Shown here in pieces: positions 8,406-16,492 of a stretch of 64,000 nt of DNA (positions are counted from its first letter, which is position 1; each line of letters opens with the position of its first letter). The notes beneath the pieces are model-generated. The model saw only the letters and a list, made by a program, of their open reading frames with translations, was not told the origin of the DNA and did not search any database. Made by a program: the position numbers and the translations under genes. This DNA comes from VRUE01 sp035693025 (GTDB lineage: Bacteria; Actinomycetota; Thermoleophilia; Solirubrobacterales; 70-9): positions 1 to 64,000 of the forward strand of contig DASSHI010000034.1 of NCBI GenBank assembly GCA_035693025.1, given 5' to 3'.

Positions 8406-8789
8406 CTAGAAGCTGGGATAGGCGGTTACCAGCCTTGGTGCAGCATTTTCAAAGGCGTAATGCCAGGCGACCATCACTGGGGCCTCGCGCTGGTTGAGCA
8501 CGAGGCCTACCTCGATCCCACAGGAAACGCCGAAGGGCGTTCGGTCGCGAACCACCTGGATCGTGGATCCAAGCGTCGCTTTCGCTATTGCCTTCCATGC
8601 AAGTTTTCGGTCGTCGGGATAGATGAGAAAAACACGATTCCATTCCGCTCCATGTCCCTCCATTCCGAAGATCCAATCCAACTTGGGGTACTCAAACCAG
8701 ACATCCGCGGAACGCGGAAGCAGGTCCCCGACTTTGGGTGGCCACGGCACGACGCCGACGCTAGGGAGCGAAGCCGCGCGTGTGTGCAA
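8406..8789 (-). CDS. DUF6883-like protein
   Basis: Up to 127 residues. The core reads LPRSADVWFEYPKLDWIFG, then GAEWNRVFLIY and a final strand pair APVMVAWHYAFENAAPRLVTAYP, which resembles DUF6883 (a conserved LPRA-A-a-v start and a closing W-----APRLVTAYP). The listed start is TTG at 8789; GTG codons around residue 11 are reasonable alternatives. Codon use is visibly lower in GC at third positions than dnaE2. First gene of the two-gene minus-strand module placed between imuB and the DUF6504-like gene. Confidence 0.55.
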   Translation of the reverse strand: MHTRAASLPSVGVVPWPPKVGDLLPRSADVWFEYPKLDWIFGMEGHGAEWNRVFLIYPDDRKLAWKAIAKATLGSTIQVVRDRTPFGVSCGIEVGLVLNQREAPVMVAWHYAFENAAPRLVTAYPSF

Positions 8790-8839
8790 CGCAGGTCAAT
8801 TCTTCGAGGCGGCAATTGCGCAGAAGTGGAGCGAGGGCA

Positions 8840-9085
8840 ATGACGCCCGGGATCCGGCGGCTATACGCGCCGCGGGGGGTGGCGGTCGAAGTCGGCTCCG
8901 AGGGCGTGCCGCTGGCGGCCGGGGGAATCGAGGTCGTGGCGGTGCGGGAGGAGTGGGTGGTCGAGGACCGCTGGTGGACGCCGCGGCGGATGTGGCGCCA
9001 CTACTTCGAGCTCGCCCTGATCGACGGGAGCGACGTTGTCGTCTTCCGCGACAGCCGCGGGCGCTGGTACCGCCAGCGCGCCTGA
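8840..9085 (+). CDS. DUF6504-like protein of the mutasome operon
   Basis: 81 residues starting MTPGIRRLYAPRGVAVEV, with the Trp-rich centre EEWVVEDRWWTPRRMWRHYFEL and ending DSRGRWYRQRA. Small proteins of this type are regularly encoded between imuB and dnaE2 in actinobacteria. Ten nucleotides separate it from dnaE2. Role in the mutasome is unknown. The inserted minus-strand module lies immediately upstream and separates it from imuB. Confidence 0.65.
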   Translation: MTPGIRRLYAPRGVAVEVGSEGVPLAAGGIEVVAVREEWVVEDRWWTPRRMWRHYFELALIDGSDVVVFRDSRGRWYRQRA

Positions 9086-9094
9086 GGGCACGAC

Positions 9095-12000
9095 ATGAGT
9101 ACCCCATACATAGAGCTGCACGCCCACTCGGCCTTCTCCTTCCTCGACGGCGCCTCGACGCCGATGGAGCTCGCGGCCACCGCGGCCCGGCACGGCTACC
9201 CCGCCTTCGCCCTCACCGACCACGACGGGGTCTGGGGGTCGATGGAGTTCGCCCAGGCATGCAAGGGGTTCGGGGTGCACGCGATCACCGGGGCGGAGCT
9301 GACGATCACCACCCAAGTGCCGTCGAGGTTTGAACCGGATAGCGGATCAAACCTCTACGGCGCTCCGGCGCCGAATCACCTGACCCTCTTGGTCGAAGAC
9401 GCGACCGGCTATCGCAACCTCTGCCGGCTGCTGAGCGAAGCGCACTCGCACACGCGCGACAACACGGCTCGCAGTGCGGGACCACCCTCGCTGACCCTGG
9501 CGCAGGTCGAGGCGCGCGCCGAGGGCTTGGTCTGCCTCTCGGGCTGCGCGGGCGGCGGGCTCGTCGCGGGCGCCTGGGCGCGCGGTGACCCCATCGCCGC
9601 GGCTCGCCTCGCCCGCCGCCTGCTCGCCGCCTTCGGCCCCGATCGCTTCCGGGTCGAGCTGCAGCGGCCCTACTGGCGTCATGACCATGCTCGCAACCGC
9701 TGGCTCGCCGGCCTCGCCGAGCGGCTCGGCGTGCCCAGCGTTGCGACCGGCAACGTCCACTGCCACGACCGCGGCCGCACGCACCTCCAGGACGCTCTCG
9801 TCGCGGTGCGTCTGGGGACGACGCTGGAGGCCAGCGAGCCGTCGCGGCGCGGCAATGCCTCCTCCGCCCTGGCCACGCCGCAGGGAATGGCGGAGCGCTT
9901 CGCCGCCCATCCCGGCGCGGTCGCGGAGACCGTGCGCCTCGCCGACCGGCTGCGCTTCGACCTGAATGCCGAGCTCGGCTACAGCTACCCCGGCGCCGAG
10001 AACCCCGCGGCCGATCGCGAACTGGCCGAGGTCTGCCGAGCCCTGCTGCCGGGCCGCTACCCGGGCTCTTCTCCGAGGGCGCGAGGGGAAGCCGAGGCCC
10101 GGCTCGAGGAGGAGCTGCGGACGATCCGAGCGCGCGGCCTCTCCGGCTTCTTCCTCCTCCACCGCGACCTGCTCGAGTTGGCGCGGGAGGTGGCGGTGGA
10201 GGTGCGCGGCCCGGGCTCGGCGCGGACGATCATGCCGCCCGGCCGTGGCCGCGGCTCGAGTGTCAGCTCGATCGTCTGCTATCTGACCGGACTCTCCCAC
10301 GTCGACCCGGTCGAGAAAAACCTCTTCTCCGGCCGCTTCCTCAACGAGGAGGTCGGCGAGGACACCGTCGCACCCGACATCGACCTCGACTTCCCCCGCG
10401 ACATCCGCGAGAAGTTGATCCCGCGGGTCCACGACCGCTACGGCGCCGAGCGTTCGGCCCTCGTCGCCGCCTTCCCCACCTACCGCCCGCGCGGCGCCGT
10501 GCGCGACCTCGGCAAGGCGCTGGCGCTGCCGCCGGAGGAGATCGAGCGGGTGGCGAAGACGGTCGGCTTCCACGAGACGGGCGTCGAGATCGAGCGCGAC
10601 GTCGCCGCCGCGATCGGGCCCGAGCGCGCCGCCGCGCACGGCTGGCGGGTCCTGGTCGAGCTGACCGACGAGGTGATGGGCCTGCCCCGCCACGCCTCCC
10701 AGCACTCGGGCGGCATGGTGATCTCGACCCAGCCGCTCGTCGACGTCTGCCCGGTCGTTCCGACGGCGATGGAGGGCCGGCAGATCGTCCAGTGGGACAA
10801 GGACTCCTGCGCCGACGCCGGCTTCCTCAAGATCGACCTGCTCGGGCTGGGGATGCTCTCGGCCGTCGAGCGCTGCGTGGAGGAAATCGATCGCACGCGG
10901 GGCGAGCGACTCGACCTCTCCCGCATCGATTTCGCCGACGCCGAGACCTACGAATCGATCCGCGCGGCGGAGACGACCGGGGTCTTCCAGATCGAGAGCC
11001 GCGCCCAGATGCAGATGCTGCCGCGCACCAGGCCGCGCAACCTCGACGACCTCACCGTGCAGGTGGCGCTGGTTCGCCCGGGGCCGATCCAGGGCGGCGC
11101 CGTCCACCCGTATATAGAGCGGCGCAAGCGCCTGCGCGAGGACCCGCAGTACGAGATCCCCTACGAGCACGAGCTGCTGAAGCCCGTGCTGGAGGAGACC
11201 TACGGCGCGATCGTCTACCAGGAGCAGGTGCTCGAGGTGGCGATCGCCCTGGCGGGGTTCACCCATACGCAGGCCGACGGGCTGCGGCGGGCGATGAGTC
11301 GCAAGCGCTCGCACGACGCGATCGAGAAGTACCACCGCGCCTTCGTCGCCGGCGCCGTGGCGCGCCGGGTGCCGGAGGAGACCGCCGAGCGGGTCTGGGA
11401 GCAGATCCAGGGCTTCTCCGGCTTCGGCTTCCCCAAGGCGCACTCGGCCGCCTTCGGCCTGCTCGCCTACCAGTCGGCCTGGCTGCGCATCCACTACGCG
11501 CCCGAGTTCCTCTGTGCGCTGCTGAACGAGCAGCCGATGGGCTTCTACCCCCCCGACGCGCTCGCCCACGAGGCTCAGCGCCGCGGCGTCCGCCTCGCCC
11601 CGCCGGACGTCAACCGCAGCCACGTCCTCTGCCACGTCGAGACACCCCGCCGTCCAGCGCCGTCGAGGTTTGAACCGGATAGCGAACCAAACCTCTACGG
11701 CGGTCCGGTTGCCGGGCTCGAACCGCGGGGTGGGCTGGTGGTGCGGGTCGGGTTGGGCTACGTGAAGGGTGTGCGCGAGGAGGAGATGGCGGCTCTGGTC
11801 GCCGAGCGCGGGCGGGGCGGGGCCTACCGGGGGATCGCCGACCTCGCCTCACGCTCGGGCGCCGGCCGCGACGGCCTCGAGCGCCTCGCCTGGGCCGGAG
11901 CCCTCGACGATCTCGCGGGAGACGCGCGACGCGAGGCGCTGTGGGATGCCGGCGTGGCTGCGATTGGCAGGCGGCACGAGAAGGGGACGCAGATGGCGCT

Positions 12001-12547
12001 GCCGCTGGAGGCGCCGCGCGCGCCCGAGTTGGAGCCGCTGGGGGAGTGGGGGGAGGCGATCGCCGATTACCGCTCGACCGGGATGACCCTGGGCGAGCAT
12101 CCGATGGGCCTGATGCGCCCCGAGCTCGACGAGGGGCTGGCGCGCAGCAGCGACCTGGAGAAGATCGGAGACGGGACGGTCGTCGAGGTGGCCGGGATGG
12201 TCGTCGCCCGCCAGCGCCCCGAGACCGCCAATGGGATCGTCTTCATGTTGCTCGAGGACGAGCGCGGCACGGTCAACCTGATCGTGCCGCCGGCGGTCTA
12301 CGATCGTCACCGCGCCGAGGTCCGCACCTCGCCCCTCCTCCGCGCCAAGGGCCGCCTCGAGCGTCGCGAAGGCACGATCAACGTGCTCGTCTCCGCGGTA
12401 ACCGAGCTGCACCGCCCCCGACGGGCCGACAAGCCCAGTCCGAGTGGACTTATCGACCCGTCGGCGGCGAAGGCGCGGGAGCGGGCGGTGGAGCAGCTGC
12501 GCACCGTCGCTCCGGCCGGGCACAGCTTCGGCCGCCGGGGGCATTGA
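9095..12547 (+). CDS. dnaE2: Error-prone DNA polymerase DnaE2 (ImuC)
   Basis: 1150-residue C-family polymerase alpha subunit of the SOS mutasome, which performs translesion synthesis with ImuB as adapter. The N-terminal PHP domain starts YIELHAHSAFSFLDGAS. The polymerase domain carries the catalytic DIDLDF motif near residue 430 (VAPDIDLDFP) and GRGRGSSVSSIVCYLTG. A helix-hairpin-helix region (YVKGVREEEMAAL) and C-terminal OB fold (VVEVAGMVVARQRPE) follow, with the DnaE2 hallmark ending GHSFGRRGH. It differs from replicative DnaE1 by this ending and shorter C-terminus. Two copies of a palindromic element are inserted in frame, adding SRFEPDS..NLYG to the PHP domain and to the region before the helix-hairpin-helix. 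SOS induction would come from the distant box at 7429 or an unseen local promoter. Confidence 0.95.
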   Translation: MSTPYIELHAHSAFSFLDGASTPMELAATAARHGYPAFALTDHDGVWGSMEFAQACKGFGVHAITGAELTITTQVPSRFEPDSGSNLYGAPAPNHLTLLVEDATGYRNLCRLLSEAHSHTRDNTARSAGPPSLTLAQVEARAEGLVCLSGCAGGGLVAGAWARGDPIAAARLARRLLAAFGPDRFRVELQRPYWRHDHARNRWLAGLAERLGVPSVATGNVHCHDRGRTHLQDALVAVRLGTTLEASEPSRRGNASSALATPQGMAERFAAHPGAVAETVRLADRLRFDLNAELGYSYPGAENPAADRELAEVCRALLPGRYPGSSPRARGEAEARLEEELRTIRARGLSGFFLLHRDLLELAREVAVEVRGPGSARTIMPPGRGRGSSVSSIVCYLTGLSHVDPVEKNLFSGRFLNEEVGEDTVAPDIDLDFPRDIREKLIPRVHDRYGAERSALVAAFPTYRPRGAVRDLGKALALPPEEIERVAKTVGFHETGVEIERDVAAAIGPERAAAHGWRVLVELTDEVMGLPRHASQHSGGMVISTQPLVDVCPVVPTAMEGRQIVQWDKDSCADAGFLKIDLLGLGMLSAVERCVEEIDRTRGERLDLSRIDFADAETYESIRAAETTGVFQIESRAQMQMLPRTRPRNLDDLTVQVALVRPGPIQGGAVHPYIERRKRLREDPQYEIPYEHELLKPVLEETYGAIVYQEQVLEVAIALAGFTHTQADGLRRAMSRKRSHDAIEKYHRAFVAGAVARRVPEETAERVWEQIQGFSGFGFPKAHSAAFGLLAYQSAWLRIHYAPEFLCALLNEQPMGFYPPDALAHEAQRRGVRLAPPDVNRSHVLCHVETPRRPAPSRFEPDSEPNLYGGPVAGLEPRGGLVVRVGLGYVKGVREEEMAALVAERGRGGAYRGIADLASRSGAGRDGLERLAWAGALDDLAGDARREALWDAGVAAIGRRHEKGTQMALPLEAPRAPELEPLGEWGEAIADYRSTGMTLGEHPMGLMRPELDEGLARSSDLEKIGDGTVVEVAGMVVARQRPETANGIVFMLLEDERGTVNLIVPPAVYDRHRAEVRTSPLLRAKGRLERREGTINVLVSAVTELHRPRRADKPSPSGLIDPSAAKARERAVEQLRTVAPAGHSFGRRGH
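9319..9361. repeat. 43-bp palindromic element, copy 1, in frame in dnaE2
   Basis: Arms of 15 nt (GCCGTCGAGGTTTGA and its complement, one mismatch) flank a 13-nt centre. It differs from copy 2 at two of 43 bases. Read in frame it encodes PSRFEPDSGSNLYG, between the PHP segment ITGAELTITT and the usual HLTLLVED. Confidence 0.85.
11659..11701. repeat. 43-bp palindromic element, copy 2, in frame in dnaE2
   Basis: Same 43-bp unit as at 9319-9361 and in the same reading frame, encoding PSRFEPDSEPNLYG. It sits in the loop after VNRSHVLCHVET and before VVRVGLGYVKG, where DnaE2 proteins normally continue directly. Confidence 0.85.
12420..12462. repeat. Imperfect inverted repeat near the end of dnaE2
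   Basis: 18-nt arms (12420-12437 and 12445-12462) match at 15 positions; all three mismatches would be G-U in RNA. It encodes RADKPSPSGLIDPS, a Pro/Ser-rich stretch before the conserved C-terminal tail. Sequence differs from the 43-bp family; it could be another palindromic insert or a folding signal. Confidence 0.4.
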
Positions 12548-12560
12548 GCCGCCGACGCGC

Positions 12561-13268
12561 TCAGCCCACCGTCCGCGCCCTGCGCTCGCTCTCGATTCCC
12601 CAGGAGACGATGCGTTCGGGATGGATGCGGATCAGCGCTTCCGGCTCGCGGATCGCCTCGGCCCGTCCCCGCACCTCGATGCCCCGCGGCCGCCAGGGGT
12701 CGACGCTGGCGAGGTCGTCGATGACGATCGCCGCCCGGCCGTTGCGCTCCACGTCGCCGAACTTCTTGGTGGCGGCGAGCTCGCGGCCGCGAACGTCGAT
12801 CGAGTCCTCCGCCTCGTTGTGGCTGAGGCCGACCGGCACGACGTGCGGCGTGCCGTCGCGGCCCACCGTCGCGATCCGCCCGAGGCGGCGCTCGCCGGCG
12901 AGGTAGGCGAGCTCCGCCGCGCTGAACTCGCTGGCCGACCCGGCATCTCGACTCACCGTCGCCTCGTAGTTGAGCCGCATCAGCGCGATCACGTCCTCGA
13001 CGTCGGCCTCGCTCTCGATCCGCCGCGCCGCCGGCCCCTGCTTGCCGGGGAAGACCGGATGGTCGACGATCCGGCCCTGCTGCCGCAGCTCGGCCCAGGT
13101 CTGCTTGGGGAAGAAGAAGTGGGCGGCGTGGTCGCCGTGCAGGTGGCCGATCTCACGCCGGCCGACCTTGAACGCGTACTCGCCGCGCCGGCCGGGCCCG
13201 GCATTCACTCCCGGCCAGGAGGTGACCTCCTCGGTTATCCGCTCGCTAGTGGTCGCAGTTGTGGCCAT
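12561..13268 (-). CDS. DUF5519 (luciferase-like) domain fused to a PPOX-class F420/flavin enzyme
   Basis: 235 residues. The N-terminal domain (about 10-100) has SWPGVNAGPGRRGEYAFKVG, REIGHLHGDHAAHFFFP and DVEDVIALMRLNYE, as in DUF5519 proteins. The C-terminal domain (about 110-235) is a split-barrel PPOX fold (FSAAELAYLAGERRLGRIAT, GTPHVVPVGL, TKKFGDVERNGRAA) of the MSMEG_5819/OxyR type, which probably uses F420 or flavin. The ATG at 13268 follows GAGGAGG; an upstream GTG at 13298 is excluded because it lies almost on the -10 element of the SoxR-type promoter. A redox-responsive oxidoreductase is inferred from that promoter. Confidence 0.85.
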   Translation of the reverse strand: MATTATTSERITEEVTSWPGVNAGPGRRGEYAFKVGRREIGHLHGDHAAHFFFPKQTWAELRQQGRIVDHPVFPGKQGPAARRIESEADVEDVIALMRLNYEATVSRDAGSASEFSAAELAYLAGERRLGRIATVGRDGTPHVVPVGLSHNEAEDSIDVRGRELAATKKFGDVERNGRAAIVIDDLASVDPWRPRGIEVRGRAEAIREPEALIRIHPERIVSWGIESERRARTVG

Positions 13269-13303
13269 CGTCGTCGCCTCCTCGTTCGTGGTGTGCACTG
13301 GAC

Positions 13304-13334
13304 AAGATAGAAGTTCAAGTTAACTTGAAGTCAA
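13304..13334 (-). promoter_or_regulatory. SoxR-type promoter with 19-bp spacer
   Basis: On the minus strand TTGACT and TATCTT are separated by 19 bp, the over-long spacer typical of MerR-family targets. The 16-bp palindrome TTCAAGTTAACTTGAA (13314-13329) in the spacer matches the core of the SoxR box. It drives the DUF5519-PPOX gene and lies upstream of soxR. Confidence 0.88.
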
Positions 13335-13359
13335 GGCCGAATCGTGATTTGCTTTCCGC

Positions 13360-13815
13360 ATGGCCCAGCTGCTGACCATCGGCGAGGTCGCGCGGCGCAG
13401 CGGGGTCGCGGCCTCGGCCCTGCGCTTCTATGAGGAGCGCGGCCTGATCGAGTCCGAGCGGGCGGGGTCCGGGCACCGCCGCTACCCACGCCCGGTGCTG
13501 CGGCGGATCGCCTTCGTCGTCTTCGCCCAGCGCGTCGGCCTCAGCCTCGAGCAGATCGGGGCGGAGCTGGAGAAGCTCCCGCCTCACCAGGTCCCGACCA
13601 GGCGCGACTGGTCGCGCCTCTCCACCACCTGGACCGCGAAGATCGACGGCCGCATCGCCGAGCTCGAGCGGCTCAAGGCCGGGCTCACCGAGTGCATCGG
13701 CTGCGGCTGCCTCTCGCTCGACCGCTGCAAGCTCTCAAACCCCGACGACCGCGCCGCCCAGCTCGGCCCCGGGCCGCGCTACTGGATCGGCGATCGCCCG
13801 ATCGATCTGGACTGA
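13360..13815 (+). CDS. soxR: Redox-sensing MerR-family regulator SoxR
   Basis: 151 residues. The N-terminal MerR winged helix (LTIGEVARRSGVAASALRFYEERGLI) is followed by a dimerisation helix and the 2Fe-2S cluster motif CIGCGCLSLDRC (about residues 112-123). Oxidation by redox-cycling compounds activates SoxR at spacer-lengthened promoters; one such promoter lies 26-56 bp upstream, facing the other way. In actinobacteria SoxR usually controls a few oxidoreductases and exporters rather than soxS. Confidence 0.93.
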   Translation: MAQLLTIGEVARRSGVAASALRFYEERGLIESERAGSGHRRYPRPVLRRIAFVVFAQRVGLSLEQIGAELEKLPPHQVPTRRDWSRLSTTWTAKIDGRIAELERLKAGLTECIGCGCLSLDRCKLSNPDDRAAQLGPGPRYWIGDRPIDLD

Positions 13816-13827
13816 CTCAGCGACAGC

Positions 13828-14493
13828 TCAAGCGAGCTGGGGCTCGGGCATCGGGAAGAGGCGGAGGAAACGGCGGGCCTCCTTCTTGGTGCCCTCGATC
13901 TGCGCTGCGCCCGACCCAAGCGCGTCGTCGAGCGGGAGCTGGCCGGCGAGCAGCGCGGCCAGCGTGCAGGGATCGGTCTCGATTGCCGCCGCAGGGTTCG
14001 CGACCTCCCCGCGACGGACGTCGAGCTCCCCATCCGCCACGGCCACCGCGAAGCGTTCTCTGCCGATCCGCAGCTCGTAGCTCGCCTCCAGGTCGCCCGC
14101 CGCCTCGCGGTCGAACAGCGAGCGCAGCGCCAGCACGATCGAGTCGGGGCCGATCTCCTGGCTCTCGGGCGGGACCGGGGAGCGCGCTCCCCAGGCGCCC
14201 AGCTTGGTCACGATCGGCTCCAGCTCCGCTCCCCACTCGGTCAGCTCGTAGACGTGGGTCGCCGCGGGCGGCGGCAGCTCGCGGCGACCCACGATGCCGT
14301 TGCGCTCGAGCTCACGCAGCCGCTCTGAGAGGATGTTGGGACCCGCGTGGGGAAGCCCCCCGCGCAGGTCGGTGAAGCGCTTCGGGCCGAGCAGCAGCTC
14401 GCGCACCACCAGCAGCGCCCAGCGCTCGCCGACGAGGTCGAGCGCGTAGGCGAAGCGGCACGCCTCACCGTATGAACGCTTCCGTCTTTCCAC
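13828..14493 (-). CDS. HxlR-type winged-helix regulator with SCP2-like C-terminus
   Basis: 221 residues. The N-terminal HxlR domain reads CRFAYALDLVGERWALLVVRELLLGPKRFTDLR, then GPNILSERLRELERNGIV. The C-terminal half (from about residue 130) resembles an SCP2 sterol-carrier-like domain (ALRSLFDREAAGDLEASYELRIG). Start is GTG at 14493. It is divergent from the drug exporter at 14571, the usual setting of a local repressor; the 77-bp AT-rich gap between them should hold its operator. Confidence 0.85.
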   Translation of the reverse strand: MERRKRSYGEACRFAYALDLVGERWALLVVRELLLGPKRFTDLRGGLPHAGPNILSERLRELERNGIVGRRELPPPAATHVYELTEWGAELEPIVTKLGAWGARSPVPPESQEIGPDSIVLALRSLFDREAAGDLEASYELRIGRERFAVAVADGELDVRRGEVANPAAAIETDPCTLAALLAGQLPLDDALGSGAAQIEGTKKEARRFLRLFPMPEPQLA

Positions 14494-14570
14494 TCCGACC
14501 AGTCTACAGAGTTAATACAAATTTACAACTGTCCGGTCCTTTTTCTGAACCAAGTGCTAAGGTGGCCGAC

Positions 14571-16073
14571 ATGACTGCTGAAACCGCCCACACGAACGAC
14601 GAGACCCACAACCGCTGGCTCGCCCTCTACGTCCTCTGCGCCGGGGTGCTGATGATCGTCCTCGACATCACGATCGTGAACGTCGCGCTGCCCTCGATCC
14701 AGGACGACCTCGGCTTCTCGCAGAGCAACCTGGCCTGGGTCGTCAACGCCTACCTGGTTCCCTTCGGCGGCCTGCTCCTGCTCGCCGGCCGGCTCGGCGA
14801 CCTGCTCGGCCAGCGCCGCGTCTTCCTCGCCGGCCTGGTCGTCTTCACCACGGCCTCGCTGCTCTGCGGCGTCTCCCAGAGCCAGGAGATGCTGGTCGCA
14901 GCGCGCTTCGTCCAGGGCGTCGGCGGCGCGCTCACCTCGGCGGTGGTCCTGGGGATGATCGTGACCATGTTCCCGGAGCCGCGCGAGCAGGCGAAAGCGA
15001 TCGGCGTCTACGGCTTCGTCGCCTCGGCAGGCGGCACGATCGGCCTCCTGCTCGGCGGCGTGCTGACCGAGGCGATCGCCTGGCACTGGATCTTCTTCAT
15101 CAACCTGCCGATCGGGATCGGGACCTTCATCTTCACCCGCCGCCTGGTCGCCGACCGGCCCGGGCTGGGCTTCGGCAAGGGCGCCGACGTCCTCGGCGCG
15201 GTGCTGATCACCAGCGGCTTGATGCTCGGCGTCTACACGATCCTCCAGGTCTCCGAAAAGGGCTGGGGATCGACGCAGACGCTGATCCTCGGCGCGATCT
15301 CGCTGGCCCTGGAGACGGCTTTCGTCCTGCGTCAGGCGCGGATCGCCAACCCGTTGATGCCGCTGCGGCTGTTTCGCTCGCGCAACGTCTCCGGCGCCAA
15401 CGGGCTGCAGATGCTGCTCGTCGCCGGGATGTTCTCGACCTTCTTCCTCGGCGCGCTCTACCTGCAGGAGATCCTCGGCTACGACCCGCTCGAAGTCGGC
15501 CTCGCCTTCCTGCCGACGACGCTGGTGATGGGCACGCTCTCGCTCGGCTACTCGGAAAAGCTGATCATGCGCTTCGGCCCACGCAACATGCTGATCCCGG
15601 GGATGATCCTGGTCGGCATCGCGCTGCTGCTCTTCGCCCGCACGCCGGTCGACGGCAGCTACCTGCCCGACCTGCTGCCGCCGCTGCTCCTCTTCGGGGT
15701 CGGCGTCGGGATCTCGTTCCCGTCGCTGATGACGCTGGCGATGTCCGGGGCAACGCCGGAGGACGCCGGGCTCGCCTCGGGCGTGGTCAACACCAGCGCC
15801 CAGGTCGGCGGCGCGATCGGCCTCGCGCTGCTCGCCACGCTCGCCGCCGAACGCACCGGCAACAAGCTGGCCGAAGGCGCCTCCCATGCCGCCGCGCTCA
15901 ACTCCGGCTTCCACCTCGCCTACGTGGTCGCGGCGGGACTGGTCGCGGCCGCCCTGGCGATCGCGGTCTTCATCCTGCGCTCCGAGCCGATGCCGGACAT
16001 GGCGGCGATGCACGGCGAGCAGTCGGCCGGCGAGAGCGAGCCCGCAGCCGCGCCCGCCTACTCGGAGGGATAG
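14571..16073 (+). CDS. DHA2-type MFS multidrug exporter
   Basis: 500 residues with about 14 membrane helices. Motif LDITIVNVALPSIQ in helix 1, the loop motif GRLGDLLGQRRVFLAG between helices 2 and 3, and motif C-like FVQGVGGALTSAVVLGMIV mark a proton-coupled drug exporter of the EmrB/QacA type. ATG 14571 was chosen over the earlier in-frame codon at 14472, which lies in the divergent regulator. The end overlaps the convergent gene by 16 bp. Confidence 0.92.
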   Translation: MTAETAHTNDETHNRWLALYVLCAGVLMIVLDITIVNVALPSIQDDLGFSQSNLAWVVNAYLVPFGGLLLLAGRLGDLLGQRRVFLAGLVVFTTASLLCGVSQSQEMLVAARFVQGVGGALTSAVVLGMIVTMFPEPREQAKAIGVYGFVASAGGTIGLLLGGVLTEAIAWHWIFFINLPIGIGTFIFTRRLVADRPGLGFGKGADVLGAVLITSGLMLGVYTILQVSEKGWGSTQTLILGAISLALETAFVLRQARIANPLMPLRLFRSRNVSGANGLQMLLVAGMFSTFFLGALYLQEILGYDPLEVGLAFLPTTLVMGTLSLGYSEKLIMRFGPRNMLIPGMILVGIALLLFARTPVDGSYLPDLLPPLLLFGVGVGISFPSLMTLAMSGATPEDAGLASGVVNTSAQVGGAIGLALLATLAAERTGNKLAEGASHAAALNSGFHLAYVVAAGLVAAALAIAVFILRSEPMPDMAAMHGEQSAGESEPAAAPAYSEG

Positions 16074-16492
16074 GTCTGCGCGTTCACCCCCGGCGCTCCC
16101 ACCGCCCAGATCGCCACCGGGGGCGGGATCAGCAGGAAGGCGAGCGAGGCGCTCTGGCCGATCGCGTCGCCGGTGCCGAAGCCCTCGAGGTGGGTGATGT
16201 GGAAAATCAGGTGGAGCGTCGCGGTGAGCAGCCAGGCGCAGCAGACGGCGCGGACCAGGGTCGGCTGCAGGGTCCACGCCGCCCAGGCGAAGAGCACCGC
16301 GAAGCCGAGGTAGAGGCCGCCGACGTCGGTCACCAGGTGCTCGTTGTAGGGGGGAAGCAGCTCGACCCAGTGGCGCAGGAAGGGGAAGTCCTCGTAGAAG
16401 GCATGCGGGGCGAACGCCGCGACGAGTCCGACCGAGGCGGCGGAGAAGAGCAGGATCGCCAACGCGACACGGGCGGCGTTCGGCGACCTCAT
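16058..16492 (-). CDS. Four-helix membrane protein of unknown function
   Basis: 144 residues with four predicted membrane helices (VALAILLFSAASVGLVAAF; VGGLYLGFAVLFAWAAWTL; AVCCAWLLTATLHLIFHI; ASLAFLLIPPPVAIWAV). The loop PYNEHLVTDVGGLYLG is characteristic of small actinobacterial membrane proteins near DoxX-like families. The ATG at 16492 overlaps the stop of the upstream gene (ATGA), so the two are translationally coupled. Confidence 0.75.
   Translation of the reverse strand: MRSPNAARVALAILLFSAASVGLVAAFAPHAFYEDFPFLRHWVELLPPYNEHLVTDVGGLYLGFAVLFAWAAWTLQPTLVRAVCCAWLLTATLHLIFHITHLEGFGTGDAIGQSASLAFLLIPPPVAIWAVGAPGVNAQTYPSE

Noticed and set aside
9347..11635. 762-codon minus-strand frame inside dnaE2
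   Set aside because: Antisense shadow of a highly conserved gene; no motif, start signal or promoter.
14494..14570. HxlR operator between regulator and exporter
   Set aside because: The gap is AT-rich and suited to one, but the best inverted repeat (ACAGAGTT / ACAACTGT) has too many mismatches.
14523..16277. 584-codon minus-strand frame over the MFS exporter
   Set aside because: Low-complexity Asp/Arg/Gln product opposite a clear membrane protein.
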